Of a DNA stretch of 64,000 nucleotides, positions 12,813 to 26,432 are shown piece after piece; the first letter of the stretch is position 1; each line of letters begins with the position of its first letter. Under the pieces are notes generated by a model. That model was given only the letters and a program-made list of their open reading frames with translations. It did not search any database and was not told the origin of the DNA. Origin of the DNA: Dermanyssus gallinae (taxonomy: Eukaryota; Arthropoda; Arachnida; Mesostigmata; Dermanyssidae); the NCBI GenBank assembly GCA_003439945.1, contig QVRM01001011.1, positions 248,001 through 312,000 on the forward strand, written 5' to 3'. Both the position numbers and the translations under genes were made by a program.

Positions 12813-15374
12813 TACAACTGGTAGTGCTGCTGCTTCCAGCTGGTTATTCCAACATAAATAAACAGATCATTTGTTAGTTCAATTGTTAGCGACAGCATTG
12901 CCACACTGCAACCACCCGCCTACCACACATGTGCACAACCCGCACGCAACACCCGAGATACAGTAAAAGCACATTTCTCTCATGTAGTTCTGTTACGAAT
13001 AGGAACACTCGACACAGTTGAACTGAAAGCGCGTTTGACTGTTGGCGTACGTATGTCTACATGCATGCAGAGTGCAGGGTGCCACAACACAATAATACAA
13101 CGCCATTGAAAGACGCCACTGTCAACGGCTACAGCACAGAAAGAAGACGTTAGGCAATGATAGGCAAATCGATCCATTGATTCATTGATCGGCAGACATA
13201 CCCCGTGTACGTCAAACAGTCATGCAATAAACGTGTGCAAAGTCAAGACATAACAGATGACATCGTCATTACCATTATCATCATATCCCCATCACCATAA
13301 ACAACATAACCGGGAGTCATCATGGCCATGCAACCTTAAGCAGCACGATGCGGTGTCAATCCGTAAATAGGAAAATAATGCCCATGCTGCTGATGGTGAT
13401 AACAACAACAACAACAATAACAACAACGACTGCAATAATGATGACAATGTATAATTAGTTTTTCAATATACATGATTATATACACATAACTGTGTCTATT
13501 GGACATCCGAGGTGAGACATTTGGGCCCCTGCGAAAGTGTTACAACAATGTAGTGATCAGCCGTTTCTGGGGAGTTTCTCGGACCAAGGTCGCATTGCCC
13601 CGTTACGCATTCCCCGTCACATACGCACAGGCGCTGCCTAAAGACATTGCTCCTGTTTTATCTCCGCTGGCTATAATCAGTCGCTTCACAATGCATTATG
13701 TAGCAAACCGCCAGTGGATGGGCTCGGCCCGCCAAGAGTCTCGAAGACAAATGGGACGCGGAAAACGCACACCCCCAAATGATGATGATTTTCCGACCGT
13801 TCTTCCAGGCACCCAGGTTCGGCGGAGGGCTAGTGGCCTCAAAAGGCAACTGCCCTACGGCGGCTTGAATCCAGTTAAGCTCCTAGGTCTGTGAGGGTGA
13901 CGGCATTAAAAAGGGACTTCTAACATGTTGCACAGACCTATGGAGACAGGCCGCCAGAGCTATCTCCGAAAGAACAATTGCATCATCAAGCAACCCTACA
14001 ACACCCCACAAAATAGGAAGTAGGACATGTTGGCGTGCGTCTGTGAACTAACCTAAAGTTCAACAACGCCTCTACCGCAGCCAGTAAGCTGATTTTGAGT
14101 CGCCTAAAGAGTCCTGTAGCGAGGGTTTTCCAAGGTGCAGACCTTGGAAAACCGTGGATAAGACGTAGGCCTGAAAGAGAAAATCTCAGAAGAAAAGCCC
14201 TTGGCGAGAACCTCCTAAGTGAGTGCGTGACATCGCATATTCTCGCTTGCCCAACTGCCCCTCGAGGACAGCCGGTACTTCCTGCTGGGACAAGGAAACG
14301 AGCAACTCTAAATCCGTCCCGAGAGCCTTGCACCCTTGGAGAGCCTCCAACACTTCAGAGTCAGTAGCACTTCCTGCAGTACGGGCCTCACACTTTTCCG
14401 GGTATAGAGAGAGTGTTTTTTTAGATACTTTTTTCTTTTAGCCAGACCACTCTGATACTCCGATCAGAGAATTCGACGACTCGGTATGAATGTCTTCCAG
14501 AACTCGGTGTGGTAGCCGCCCAGAATGCCGTCGTCTATATGCCTTAGAGGGCACTTGAGGGAGACTTGATAGCCTTGACAGCCAGGCAGGGCAAGGGTGG
14601 GATCAATGGGTCGCCCTGTTGCACCCTAGTTTGGACATTACGACATCATGCAGAAGAGAAAGGCAGGACCATCTTTTATTAGCCTATTTCGCCTGGTGAA
14701 ACCAAGTCGGCGCCCAAGCTTTCACCGCAACCAACAGGTGGTCCCACTGGCCACCACACATTCTACTCTATTTTACTCTCTAGTCACTACACCACATAGG
14801 TACTGTCGCTGCCTCTGCTTTGTTCTGTTGCTGTTTACGCAGCTGCTCACGACTTAGTCGCATGACTACCGCTAACTAGAACTACAAACTAATTTTAACA
14901 CTAATTTGATTGTTACTCCTCAACTACGACTACTTCTTCTTCTACTAATATTAGAAATGACACCACGACGACGAGACGAGATCGAATCGATCCGCACGGG
15001 GACAACAACAACGACATCGACTGCGTCAGCAATGACCACTTCCATTAGTGCATAGTAGAAGTGGAAGTCAATGTACTAATAATATCAGTTGTAGAAGTCG
15101 CAGCAGAGCGCTTGCAGTAATAATAGTGATAGTAGTAGTAGTAGACCCCATGCTCGAAAACGAGCAGAAATGAAAACAGGGGATCAACCTGGTGGAAGGC
15201 GTAATCGGGAGGCCGCGAGCCGACGACAAGAGACGTCTCGTCTACAGCGAGCAGCTAGCGCCGACCGAGGAAAACTATAAAGGAGTGAAGGAGGAGGAAT
15301 CTCCATTTTCAGTGATGTAAAACGAAAGTGTACCACTGGAAATGGTTATAGCAATAAAACCTTGATATTAAAAA
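12811..15374. other. non-coding stretch; unidentified repeat-like segment 13.5-14.65 kb
   Basis: Between 13499 and 14650 both strands stay open for unusually long stretches: 131 codons on plus from 13499, 115 codons on minus from 14333, and another minus frame through 14400-14170. This resembles an old mobile-element coding region, but I recognise no domain. A perfect 12-bp inverted repeat with a 4-base loop sits at 14125-14152. The rest is plain non-coding DNA. Confidence 0.35.
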
Positions 15375-15607
15375 AGTAGTAGTAGTAGTAGTAGTAGTAG
15401 CGTCGAGCCCGGTAGCGTGGTGGATCAAGTCTCCGCCTCGCAACCGGAGGAGACACATAGCAGGCGCGCGGGTTCGAACCCCACCGTTGCCCCACATTTG
15501 TATTTATGGGGGGTCCGTCTATGAAGCAATGTGAAAAACAGTTTCGTGGACGTTAAATCTTGGCTGAGGGTCAGCCCGAAAGCTTTACTTAGTAGTAGTA
15601 GTAGTAG
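15375..15607 (+). repeat. tRNA-derived SINE (family B) bracketed by (TAG)n
   Basis: An A box-like TAGCGTGGTGG (15413-15423) and a B box GGTTCGAACCC (15471-15481) define a tRNA-like head, followed by a body ending near 15587. A (TAG)n tract precedes the head (15375-15402) and another closes the tail (about 15588-15607). Part of the body (about 15532-15585) recurs at 32756-32802. The candidate acceptor arms do not pair well, so I do not call a tRNA gene. The (TAG)n on both sides may be the target or a tail plus target-site copy. Confidence 0.7.
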
Positions 15608-15749
15608 CAGGTAAGAGTAAACGCCGTAGAAAAAGAAGCCAATTCCATACCAGAATACTAAGTGTACTAAATACGGCTCACACTTGTGCCTGTCGTCGAA
15701 GCTGACAATGCCTAGTAGCCAGACGACTCTACAGAGGGTGGAAATGTTG

Positions 15750-15795
<46 letters not shown>

Positions 15796-18240
15796 CCTAC
15801 CTGCTTGAACAAGGAAAATATTAATAGTAACACGCGCTGAGCTAAGCTAGCAACAAGCTGAGCAACAATAACAATTGCGGCAAGCAAAATATGCCTAACT
15901 AGCTGCTAACTAGCTGAAGAGGAGCATCTGCTAATCACAGCTCACGTCAGTGCTAATCTAAGGCGGTGCCTGTCTAATGGCTGCGTAATAGGGATAGAAC
16001 TACTGATGAACAACAACACATGTTGTTGGAGAGCGACAACTATTCCTTTGATTGAACTCACCACGCCGCGCCAATGTGGACACTAGTTATAGTAATAATA
16101 ATAATAATAATAATCATTGTTGTCAAGAATAATACAGCTTTACAGAATAATACTTTAACTAATAATGATGATGATGATGATGATAAGAATAACAAGATAT
16201 TACTCATATGACTGTTACGACGACTATACGAATAACACACCTAAGCCAGTGCTATTATGGGCGAGCTATTGATGATGACAACGATCATATTTTGAACGAG
16301 TTATTGTTGCTGTTGAGATTTGTCTTTTTTGTGCATGTTGAGAGCGGATGATGTGAAGAAAACCACCATATATCTCACGCAGGTCCACTCAATATTGACA
16401 TCCACAGAATGTTGGGTTGAGAATTGCACCCGTATGTGTGTAATAACAGCAGCAACAACAACAACAACAGAACTAACAAAACACTGAACAACGTCGACAC
16501 AATAACGGGTAACAACAACAAGAAGTTCCAGATCCACAGAGACACAGAACACAGCACTCCTTTTCGAAGTGATGCCGAAGCAATACCGAGTCTAGGTGGG
16601 TGGGGAAGAATACGGCTTAAGTGGTTTGTGAGTTCCACACTCGTTACGCTAGCTGCTGCTCGAAGACACAAGTACACCAAGCACTCCCGAAACATCCCAA
16701 AACAAAACACAAAACAACAATACCAACAAAACCAAGAACATCACCAGAACCTGTAATCATCACCTTTGCCACTGCCGAATATACTTCTACGGCCTGTTAA
16801 TATAGTATTGCTACCTTTACGACTGCTACCAGAACAAGTAATATTTATGGAAGTCGCAATAGAAATCGAGAAATGAGGAAAATCAAACAAATTAAGCTTC
16901 CGACGGACAAGAGACTGCGTTGCTCCGACAGCCACAATTCGTGGAGATCGTTTGCTTCGCTTAAACCCCGCTTCGACAACACGACAGGCAAACATCAATA
17001 ACAAACAACAACAATAATATTACTAATCATAATCAATCCAAATTAAGAACAACAAGAATAGTAGTGAGTTATCCGCAAATCAACCGCAACGACTCTTAAC
17101 AGCAGAATTAGAACACATACTTACAGAGTTGTCCGACTATAGTCAGTCTTCTCGTATCATCTTGGTCCTGGTAACTCTCGACGATACTAATTGATATTGT
17201 TGTTCTTGTTCTTGTCGTTTATGCTGATGTTGCTGTTGTTGTTGTTTATGCTGATGTTGTTGCTGTTGTTGTTTACGCTGTCGTGGTTCTTATACACCAT
17301 TCTCTTCATCTATTCCGAAGCAGTCAGAACATTAATCCATTAACGGTAGCATCAGTACCATCAGCAACCAGAACGAAACAGAACAGTTACGTCTTGAGTG
17401 GAAGGCATACATACATACATCCATGCATATGGTGGTAGATTATAAAGTAGATGATGATGATGAAGATGAAGATGATACCATACACAGAGACACTTGATTG
17501 ATTGATTGATTGTGTTGTACACTGCCGCACGAGTTTTGCCACCCAAGCTACACTTCCAATAGCCAGGTTAATTAATGAATTAAGTCACGGACGAACAAAG
17601 TCACAGATCATCGATCGATGCGTGATGAGATGACAAGCAACAATCTGGACGAGAATCATGAACTCTACTGAACTCTATCTGCTGATGATACAGTCTCGAG
17701 TCGACTCGAACATCTTTTTCTTCTTCTGCGGCTGGTGATGTTTGTGCTGATCCTGCTGCTGTCACAGCCACCACTATATACATGAAGACACACCATAATA
17801 TAACTAGAACGACTTTTACTGCCTCTCTGTCTGGCTAGAGGACTGACTGAGCTGACGACTTCAAGACAGCCAAACCGTCCACCCCCCGAACCAAACCAAA
17901 ACATCCATCGACAATCACTGGTGGTGGCGACGACACGACGATCACTCGTTGTCGATGACGAAAACAACGACGACGACAGCGACGACGACGACGACGAAGG
18001 CGACGAAGGCTAAAAATCACAACAACAACAGCAACAAAAACAATAACATTACGTTGTAAACAAATAGGACAACTGACTACCACGATTTTACGACTGCTAC
18101 TACTACTACTATATGCCAACGCGGTAGCAGACGATACGTAGGTAGATCGCAACGGCTATTGTTTGTTGTGCAGCGTTGACGGGAAAGGGTGAGCCTGCCA
18201 CTTGTTTCTGCTTACTACGAGCGGGCGGTCTAACAGATTA
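15608..18240. other. non-coding stretch with microsatellites and triplet tracts
   Basis: A (TA)n array lies at about 15752-15793. (AAT)n/(GAT)n tracts lie near 16093-16180, CAA tracts near 16450-16520, TTG tracts near 17200-17280, (GATT)n near 17493 and GAC tracts at 17960-18005. No coding region is recognised. Confidence 0.5.
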
Positions 18241-18244
18241 CAAC

Positions 18245-18246
18245 AC

Positions 18247-18335
<89 letters not shown>

Positions 18336-18336
18336 A

Positions 18337-18368
<32 letters not shown>

Positions 18369-18383
18369 ATATATATATATATC
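18245..18383. repeat. long interrupted (TA)n array
   Basis: About 140 bases of (TA)n are interrupted by a recurring TATTTATATTTATATAA motif (about 18320-18370), so the array has a higher-order repeat inside it. Confidence 0.85.
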
Positions 18384-21300
18384 TAAAAAGCCTTTTAGCA
18401 GCATTTTTTTCTGTAAATGCTAGGAGAAAGGATACGTTGTTGTCATAGTAACACGTCGTCTGTGTCGTCTGCGTCGTCTGCATTAGCTACGTCGTCTGCT
18501 CGAGAATGTTTGTTTTGTTCGGATTTATTACGCAGCTCTACCTGTTAGCCGCTGACGTGCGTCGTACGTACGTCCTTGCATGCTTGTCTAGATAATAACG
18601 TGAGGATTATAAAAGCACACAATATTACGACTGTTCTTAACAACGACGTGCGAATCACCTCCACTCCTTCACCCTTCCCCGGGCGGTCATCTCGTTCATC
18701 TCTGTTTACTGTTGGCTATGAAATATATCTGCTATATCATGTACGCTTCAAGTACGTTTCTCACATTCTAAGAACATTATCATCACTACCAGATACTCCA
18801 TCATCACATTCATTAGTCCAAAAATAGACAATTCGTGCTATCATCATTCATAGTCTGCGTACCAGGACCAATTGACTGCGTGTATAAAGAATGTGTAAGG
18901 ATTGTTTTTGTTTCCGACATTTAGGGAGTTGGAGGAAATGTAGAACGATTTGTATGCTATTTTATTCATTGTATAAATGTTTATATTTATATATTCTCTT
19001 CTCTATGTGTACCGATTAGTAATATATATATATATATATATATGGGGACAAAAAAATCGGCTGATTTTAACCATGCAACTGTAAATTAATTATAGATACA
19101 TGTTTATTTCACCGGAAATTGGTAGATATTTCCTAAAATGCATGTCATCAACTGTAAAATAATGTAATACCGATTGTTCGGCGCGCAGCAGCATTTGGTG
19201 GAAAATGAAAAGATCTGTACCCGACTTATTATATAACTCCCTATTATATTATTTAAAAAAACCGTCGTATTTACAGATAAAATCATATAAATACAGCATG
19301 AGACTGAGAGCTTAAAGCAATAAAAAGCCGTTCATGTATTAGTACACACATCAACGAACTCATAATACGAATAGTATGAAATAACATTACCGCAGGGCTA
19401 ACTAATAGCGTGAATAATGTTCATTTCGGTTCCAACCACCTGTTTAGACCAAATTTAGTTGCGTCGCCGAAAACATAGCACACTTCCTGACGACCCTGTC
19501 TGAGACAACTTGATGGCGTATAGCATCATAATGCTATAGTATTAGTAGTAGGTTGCCATTATGATCCGTGACGAACCTTATATGAATTCCACTCCGCCAC
19601 TGCCGACGGGCGTCACCTACGAGTTAAGACTAAAGTTTCAGCAGCTCGTTTGAAAACCTCTCGGCACAACAAAAATATTTGTGGTTCTAAGTACGAGCGC
19701 TTTGCAGGTCAAGCCGCCGGAGTAGGCTGAGGGTCCTGAACGTTTGATCACTAAATAAGAAAAATGTTTGGATACGTTCTCCTTTTAACTTCTCTACAAA
19801 TGTACTAGATCTTCTTCGGGCATGCGTCCCTGTCATGGAGACGCTTGCCCTCAAACACGGAGTTTGGAGTGAAACTGCATACTCGTTGGCCTGGACCATT
19901 TATAATCGTTGCTTTCGCTAGAAATGATCCAGGAGCCCTTCAACGTCGCAGTTCCTTTACACAAACTTTCACTAAGTTCAGCTTGCCTAAACGGCTTATG
20001 TTTCCGCCTACTTTAGCACTGCCCACAAGGTAATGACAAAGTAACCAGAAGGGGATGCTGCGTTTAGCTCTTGGCTATTTGTATCGGCAAGTCGACTAAA
20101 TAACTCCTCGTAGACGTCTGCTGCTATTCTGATACATAATATATCTACATCTATATCATATGATGTGCGGAAGGAAAGCGTTAATAATGAAGTAACCGTT
20201 TCGATTAGCAAAAGAGAATAGTGTGTTCACATTGGTTTGTTTGAACCCCCATAATAATTACTTTCGCTAACGCCTAACTATTTCGTAGAGAGAGAGAGAG
20301 AGCGTCTGACGATCGGAATGCATTTTCAAGAATGAAGCCTCTTGCGGGATTAGCCGTACCGAGGATGTAATGGCAATAAGATCCTTGGTCTGCACGCGTA
20401 ATAACAACAACGATGAAGGGAAACGCGGCAACATCGTGCCGGAAGCTGACGAAATCTCTCTCTACTCCCAAATGACGACCACTTTTGTCGCATCTTATGC
20501 TACATTCAATACAAAATACACTTTTTTCCGCCAATGAGATAATTTATCTTTTACAGACTAAAATCTGGCAACTATGCTGGTTATCTTCGATGTCGAAGCG
20601 ATTGTCGTAGCTCACTACTGCTGGCTTTCTTATGATACGTGTTACCGACAGTGGTAAATCCCAATCCAACTTTCTAACTTGTTTTCATCTTCTTTTCAGA
20701 TTTTCGTGTCGCTTAGATTGCAGATTACCTTTGAGAACAACATTTCCTGGGTGGGCAGCGAGCTGCACCGTTGCAACATAGGCTGACTTCATTGCCAAGC
20801 ACATTGTAAATACATGGAAAAGACCGTGGAATGGGTACAGCAAAAGAGAGACCGTGAAATAGGTACATGTCAGGAATTATCTCCGTCAAGATAGGGCCTC
20901 AGGTTCTATATTAATTCGCGGGTCTACAAAATTTAGGCGGGGCCCGGGCCTTGAGCTCCATCAAGATCCATCAAGCTATAGACTTATTTCTCCCTTCGAG
21001 AATTTACGTTCTAATTGCAGCCAGGTCGTCTAAATGCTATCACTTCTACGCCTAGTCAAAAGCAGAAGATATCTGTGGGTGCTTGGAGTTGTAGCTGGTC
21101 ATAGGCCGTGGTTGTTGTCAGACTGAAGAAATCATAATTCGTTTTATAGCCGACGCCGCTTCATTTTAACTGCGTGATTATGCCTCTCTCCGGCCTGGTT
21201 GCCTTTTTCTTATGAGATACGCCGTCGTTCGTAAAAAAGAACGAGAAAAAGGCGAATGTACGGAGTTTACTGTTGTCCAGATATATATAAGTATACATTA

Positions 21301-21392
21301 ACACGTTCATAGTCTTTATCTTGATATCCGCCACACGCCATATTTAACATTTATCACAACTCGGAACGAGATAAATTGCATCATTAGAAACA
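18384..21392. other. non-coding stretch; weak hint of retroviral-type integrase tail
   Basis: A (TA)n array lies at about 19021-19044. On the plus strand at 19845-20030 the peptide GVKLHTRWPGPFIIV followed by SLPKRLM loosely resembles the C-terminal end of an LTR-retrotransposon integrase, where a basic stretch precedes WxGPF. There is no other integrase sequence nearby, so this is only a hint. Nothing else is recognised. Confidence 0.25.
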
Positions 21393-21393
21393 T

Positions 21394-21487
21394 TATATAT
21401 ATATATATATATATACATTTCTTAAAGGGTACCAACACATGGTATGTATATATACATTTCTTAAAGGGTGCCAACACATGGTATATA

Positions 21488-21522
<35 letters not shown>
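21394..21522. repeat. (TA)n arrays separated by a duplicated 35-bp spacer
   Basis: The 35 bases at 21411-21445 recur at 21450-21484 with one mismatch (period 39). TA-rich DNA lies before, between and after the two copies. The spacer and part of the array were duplicated together, probably by slippage. Confidence 0.85.
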
Positions 21523-21526
<4 letters not shown>

Positions 21527-24242
21527 AAAGGTGACTATAATTATGCCATTTAGATTCAAGTGTTGAAAAATATGGAAAACATTTTATGTGGCGTGTGGTG
21601 GAGGGCAGACGGGATGAAGGCCGTGAACGTGCTAATATTGAAGTGCTCCGTATCTTCGTTTTTCTTTCGTTTTCTAACGAGCCACAACGTACCACATAGG
21701 AAAGAGACAACGAGGCGGGATTGATTGAAGCACGTGCATATTGACGACAATCAATGAGTAATGCAAGAAGAACCCAATACTAGGCGGTTACCTATTTCTT
21801 CAATACAATAGTTATCTCTTCTGTAATCCTTTGAGAGTTAGCGACTTCTGTCACAAGGACAGTTGGCGAAACCCTACGTTCGCGTATGCTGCTACTCGAA
21901 GCTCTCCTGATATAAAAGGGTGACATGCGTAGTTAGGTAAAAATGTCAAGCGAATAATAAATACATCCATCCATATGAGCGGGGAATCGTAATGAAATAA
22001 TCGAAGCTAAGAAGTCGACGACGTTAGTTCGATTTCGTGATTTCTCGTGCTGCCTTCTAACCGATTGAATAGCGACAATATGATTGGAGGAGACAGGCGA
22101 CAGATACTCCTTTACGAGAAGTACCTTCGTTTTGTATGTGACGCGTTTCTATAGCAATATGCTACGTTACGTGTTAGACCTGCGCCTTTAACTAGCATGC
22201 TATCGCTTGTTGGGCCCTGAGCGCATAGACATTTCCTCCCTAGATGGCGAATATCTCCTCTAATAAAAAAAAAGACAGTTACTGCTATATATTCTGCTAC
22301 GTTAGGGGTGCTATTCAGTGTAGCGTTTGTAACTGCCCAAGCACATACTGCTTTAGAGGATGTTCCCTGCCATGAATTTGTTTCTTTTTTAATGAAGGGT
22401 TCTGTCCAGACTCTATGACAACCGACTGAATACCCATAATTCACATAACGCATTGCTCGGGGTTTCACAGATTTGGACAGACACTTACACACATGGCCAC
22501 ATGATGACATAGCTATTAACAGCAGTTTGATTTCGATACGCAAGGCTATACGAAGCCGTGTCACAAACACAATAAACATAATACAGTCAACCTACTCTCG
22601 CCGAGAACGGTTAGACAGCTGTGCATACCTCAACACAGGCCGTGCATGATAGAACTGCTACTTAATAATTAATCATTTAGGCATACGTTAAAATCATAGC
22701 ACAGGCGGATCTTAACATTACTAAGTCGGGAAATGCAGGTAGGAAGAACAGTCTTGGTGTAATATTTATCATGAACCTTGTTGTTAAATATGTTCGAATA
22801 GCGTATTAAAAAGAAAGATCCAATAGAAATTAGGTCCTATGCAATCAGCCAGTGTTCAGACGACTACGGTTTACAACAGTATAGAAATACACAACGGCAA
22901 CAAATGAAGCATTTCCAGTAAGAGTGAAACATATGGAACTACAGTTTAGACGACGGTGTTGCTTACCATTGCTAGAAAACGCTATCACGCCGACAGATTG
23001 TACCACAGCGACAGTATTTATGTCAACGATTCCTTTTCACACATGCTTAAAGCTGCACAAGCTGCAATAACGAGAGTGCAAGCCCTAACTGGTTGATATA
23101 TTCAGCTCGCTAAATAAACAGATCTATTAATAGCATTTATTTTTCGTATATTACATTATGTTTGTTGCTCGCTAAATCTTACTTACATACAAATGCTATT
23201 GGTACATTTCCAGACTGTGGTATGAAATGAAGGCAGGGGTCAACTACGACACCGCCGTTTGAACACAATTGTACGACAAGTTAATTTTGTGACATCGGCG
23301 GTGTTTGGAAACGAAATGTCGGGCGAGATAATACCTTCCCTACCATCTTAAGAGATATCAGTGCAATATAAGCCAAATAAACATGGCTTGCAACACAGAG
23401 GACGTAAAAAAACGAATTGCATTTTGTAAATCAAAACCAAGCTTTTGACGGAAACTCCAAAAGTATTTTGTAAACAGAAGTAAGCGCTCGTCGGGAACTC
23501 TGAGTCCCTTGAGACGTCGTACGTTTGAAGTGACGGTATAATATTTGAGCCTTTAGATGCTAAGATGGGCGCACTATTTTTCAGTTGTTTGGGTCATTAA
23601 AATTAGGCGATTCTGCAACTTGATGGCATATTAACATAATACTTACAATAATACGAATAGTAGCATAGCAATAACTCGCCATTCTAATGCACTTGCTCTT
23701 TGGGCTGTCCGAAATAGTGTACGGCTTGTTTCGAGCGCATTGACAACCTGATCAGCGACTTATAAGGCTTTAACAACATTTGCCACGTTTCCAAGCGTTG
23801 CTTCGATATCAGTTTTAAGTGGGCATAGACCAATGCGAAATATTATCCGCATGAAAACCGCAGTAAGGTATTGCCAGTCTAGAAATCATCTTGCAGACAT
23901 TACCTAACGACGCATTTTGCGTATGATACAAATAGATGAGGACCTATTTATCACATCGTGCCTTGAAATGCATGAGTTGAACTGACAACGGCAGAATTGC
24001 ATTTTTTACAAGGGCACTTGCGCCTTTGTAAAAAAAAATCGGAAAATAAAAAAATGCCGCAGACAATTGTAAGTAACTACCACATCTAGAATATAAATAG
24101 CAAACGGCATAGCTCGACGACATGGTAGCTTTGACATGTCTTCAGCATTTGCCATAGATGCGTCGAAACCATCTAAGGCAAGGTGCTGAGCGGCTGTATG
24201 AAATCCAAACTGACAAGATGAAGAATTGTTGAAGAATATTGT
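21523..24242. other. non-coding stretch; one unassigned 155-codon open frame
   Basis: The minus strand at 22112-22579 is open for 155 codons from an ATG and has mixed, protein-like composition, but I recognise no domain and see no splice or expression signal. It may be decayed mobile-element sequence or chance. Otherwise nothing is recognised. Confidence 0.3.
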
Positions 24243-24950
24243 TCACAAACTTAAGGAATTACTTTGCTGCATTGGGTTTAATGACGACATCGTCCTTCGA
24301 ATAGTGTTCTGATCATCACCACATTTTCGAAGACCTTGGATATATCGTTTACCAGCAGAGTCGGAAGAGTTAGATGAAAGCTTCGTTATTTTTTTTAAAT
24401 AAATATATTTTGTCTCTTGCAACCCTGACGGGAGGAGTCCGTTCCGCAACGTTAGGATAAACAAATGGGCTAGAACTGGGCACAACTTGAATATAGTAAG
24501 TTTATCTGCAATCTAGGGATACCTACGGACTCAAACCCCATGTAGCTCTTCTGGGGTTAAACATCTCCTGTTTTTCCATTTCGCTAACATCAGTGAACCC
24601 ATGTGACAATTTTTAGGCCAGTCTAATTAATTCAAATGCCGGCCGAATATCAATTTAAATACATAGGAAGGATCCCGTTCTGAAGCCTACTACCGCAATT
24701 TAGGTCCCGGCTTAACTCGCCTGCAATTGCTTGTAGTTTCCAATGGGCTTGAACCAGTTTTCGAGCATCGGGAGTTCAGCTTGTCTCGGCCTTCAGTCTG
24801 GTAAATCTTCTGTTGTACTCTCTAGCACGCAGGTCACTGAAAACATCAGACCCGGCATCCTCCACACTATGTCCACTAAACGCAGGTGGCCTCGAAGAAC
24901 GTTTTGTACCACCCCTAAATTGCTGATAGAGCTGCGGCCTTTCATTATAA
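24243..24950 (-). pseudogene. possible LINE endonuclease/RT debris
   Basis: Directly downstream (minus strand) of the ORF1 remnant, a segment reading NLGVVQNVLRGHLRLVDIV (about 24930-24850) resembles the start of an R1/Jockey-type endonuclease. At 24485-24380 a segment reading LAHLFILTLRNGLLPSGLQ resembles the finger region of a LINE reverse transcriptase. The distance between them is far too short for a complete protein, so the copy would be internally deleted. Both matches are weak. Confidence 0.3.
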
Positions 24951-24958
24951 TGTGTGTA

Positions 24959-26052
24959 CTAATGCCGTGAAGTACTTGTGCCAGGCCAGGCAAGGTAATT
25001 CGGATACTTCCTAGTAGCGTTGATCCTTAGTCTTGTGTTTCCGCACCCTCCTCGCAAGGCCGCTGTATACGACGGCCTGTTATCCGTGACGCCCCGCGTA
25101 GAGTTTCCCACAAGAACTGGGTACTGCGCTTCCTTTGTAAAAACTGCTGAGGGATTAACCATCTGCACTTGTCGGCGGGTCCTAGCTTCTATGATGATTC
25201 GATTCTTCCTACGACGGTAGACCATACGGGGACAATTGGGGGAACTTCAAAAGATCAGGGCGCTTCATAGAAAAATGAACTAACCTGCCACATTGTCTGC
25301 AAACCCTTCGCAAGGTGCATCTATGAGCAAAACGACCCGCTTTCTGGCAGGTTTAGGTATCACCAGATGGACCTTGAAACCTAGAAACACTGACGCTGGT
25401 GGTTGGCGGTAATAAGGTAACGTTTATTGAGCGGTACCTTACCCATCTGCGTTGAGAGGTAGAGGCGCCGTACAAAGGTAACTCCAACGCTAGCTAGCTC
25501 ATCTCGTCTTCGGTAAAAGTCACTTTTACGCCCCTGATTCTTGCTCTGTCAAGGTAGGGCAGATAGCAGACACGGAAATTCCACCAAGAACTGTCAGTTG
25601 CAACGTACTTTGGGCGGCTTCCACGCTGCTGACCCACACGAGAATTCCGCCTTTGCCACTTGAAGTCTTGCTGCTGGGTAAAATAGCGTATATCTCTTTG
25701 AAACGACGCAGCATCGAGCCTTTCGCAGAGTCACTGGAAATTGATCCGCCCCGGCAGCTCTTGCGTAAAGCTATTACCAGACTCCGACGATATATGGCCC
25801 TTAGGTTTCTCTAAATGACGCTGCTGACGGGAAACCGTTATCTTTACTTTGCATGACATCACTATAAAAAAACGTGTTTAGAGTAAGTATTCGGCTGTCC
25901 GTCGTTCCCAGCCTCGGTGAGTGAACACTTCCTCCGTTTGTGCCAGAGGCCGTATTGCTTCTAGGGGGAATGTTAATAACCCGGCGCTTTCCAGCACCCG
26001 AAGGCAATTCACAACCAGCTTTCGACGTGCCCATCGTTGCGCTGGAGCTCAA
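24959..26052 (-). pseudogene. LINE ORF1 (gag-like) remnant with two zinc knuckles
   Basis: On the minus strand, 25714-25526 reads GGILVWVSSVEAAQSTLQ after a basic KTSSGKG, the pattern of the conserved region just before the knuckles in R1/Jockey-type ORF1 proteins. At about 25350-25260 two tandem CCHC knuckles follow: CQKAGRFAHRC (first Cys lost, His replaced by Arg) and CRQCGRLVHFSMKR (last Cys replaced by Arg). Such proteins bind element RNA. A basic tail follows at 25225-24960. Stops and frameshifts break the frame, so it cannot make a working protein. The N-terminal part (26052-25801) is assigned by position only. Confidence 0.5.
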
Positions 26053-26402
26053 GTCGTTTACTTGCCGAACCGAAGTTAGCTAGCCCGCCACATGGCATAG
26101 TGTTGCCAATCACGCGAGTTGCACTACAGCCTAGATATATCTAGGCTATCAAGGGGCTTCCTCAAACTGACTTCACTCGACTTCGCAGCACGCCTGTGAA
26201 CTCCGTGATGTTGATGGTAGTCAATGATACTGCCACTAAACCACGATAACCTGTTAACTCGAATGACCCCTGAACAACAACATCTCCCGCCGCAACTATG
26301 TATAAACCTACGACCTGCGATGAGGCTAGCAAATCGAACCCGGTCAGCCGGAGGACCCAAAAGAAATCCGACACGACCAACATGTCTTCGACCGTGTATT
26401 AT

Positions 26403-26422
26403 GTATATATATATATATATAT
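26403..26422. repeat. (TA)n microsatellite
   Basis: A short (TA)n array immediately precedes the dispersed repeat at 26433-26478. A second array lies at about 26696-26715. Confidence 0.85.
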
Positions 26423-26432
26423 AAGAAACAAG

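Noticed and set aside
15404..15492. tRNA gene
   Set aside because: The acceptor stem does not pair, an extended SINE body follows, and part of that body recurs at 32.7 kb.
19845..20033. LTR retrotransposon integrase end
   Set aside because: A single short GVKLHTRWPGPF-like match without any other integrase, RT or LTR feature nearby is not enough to call it.
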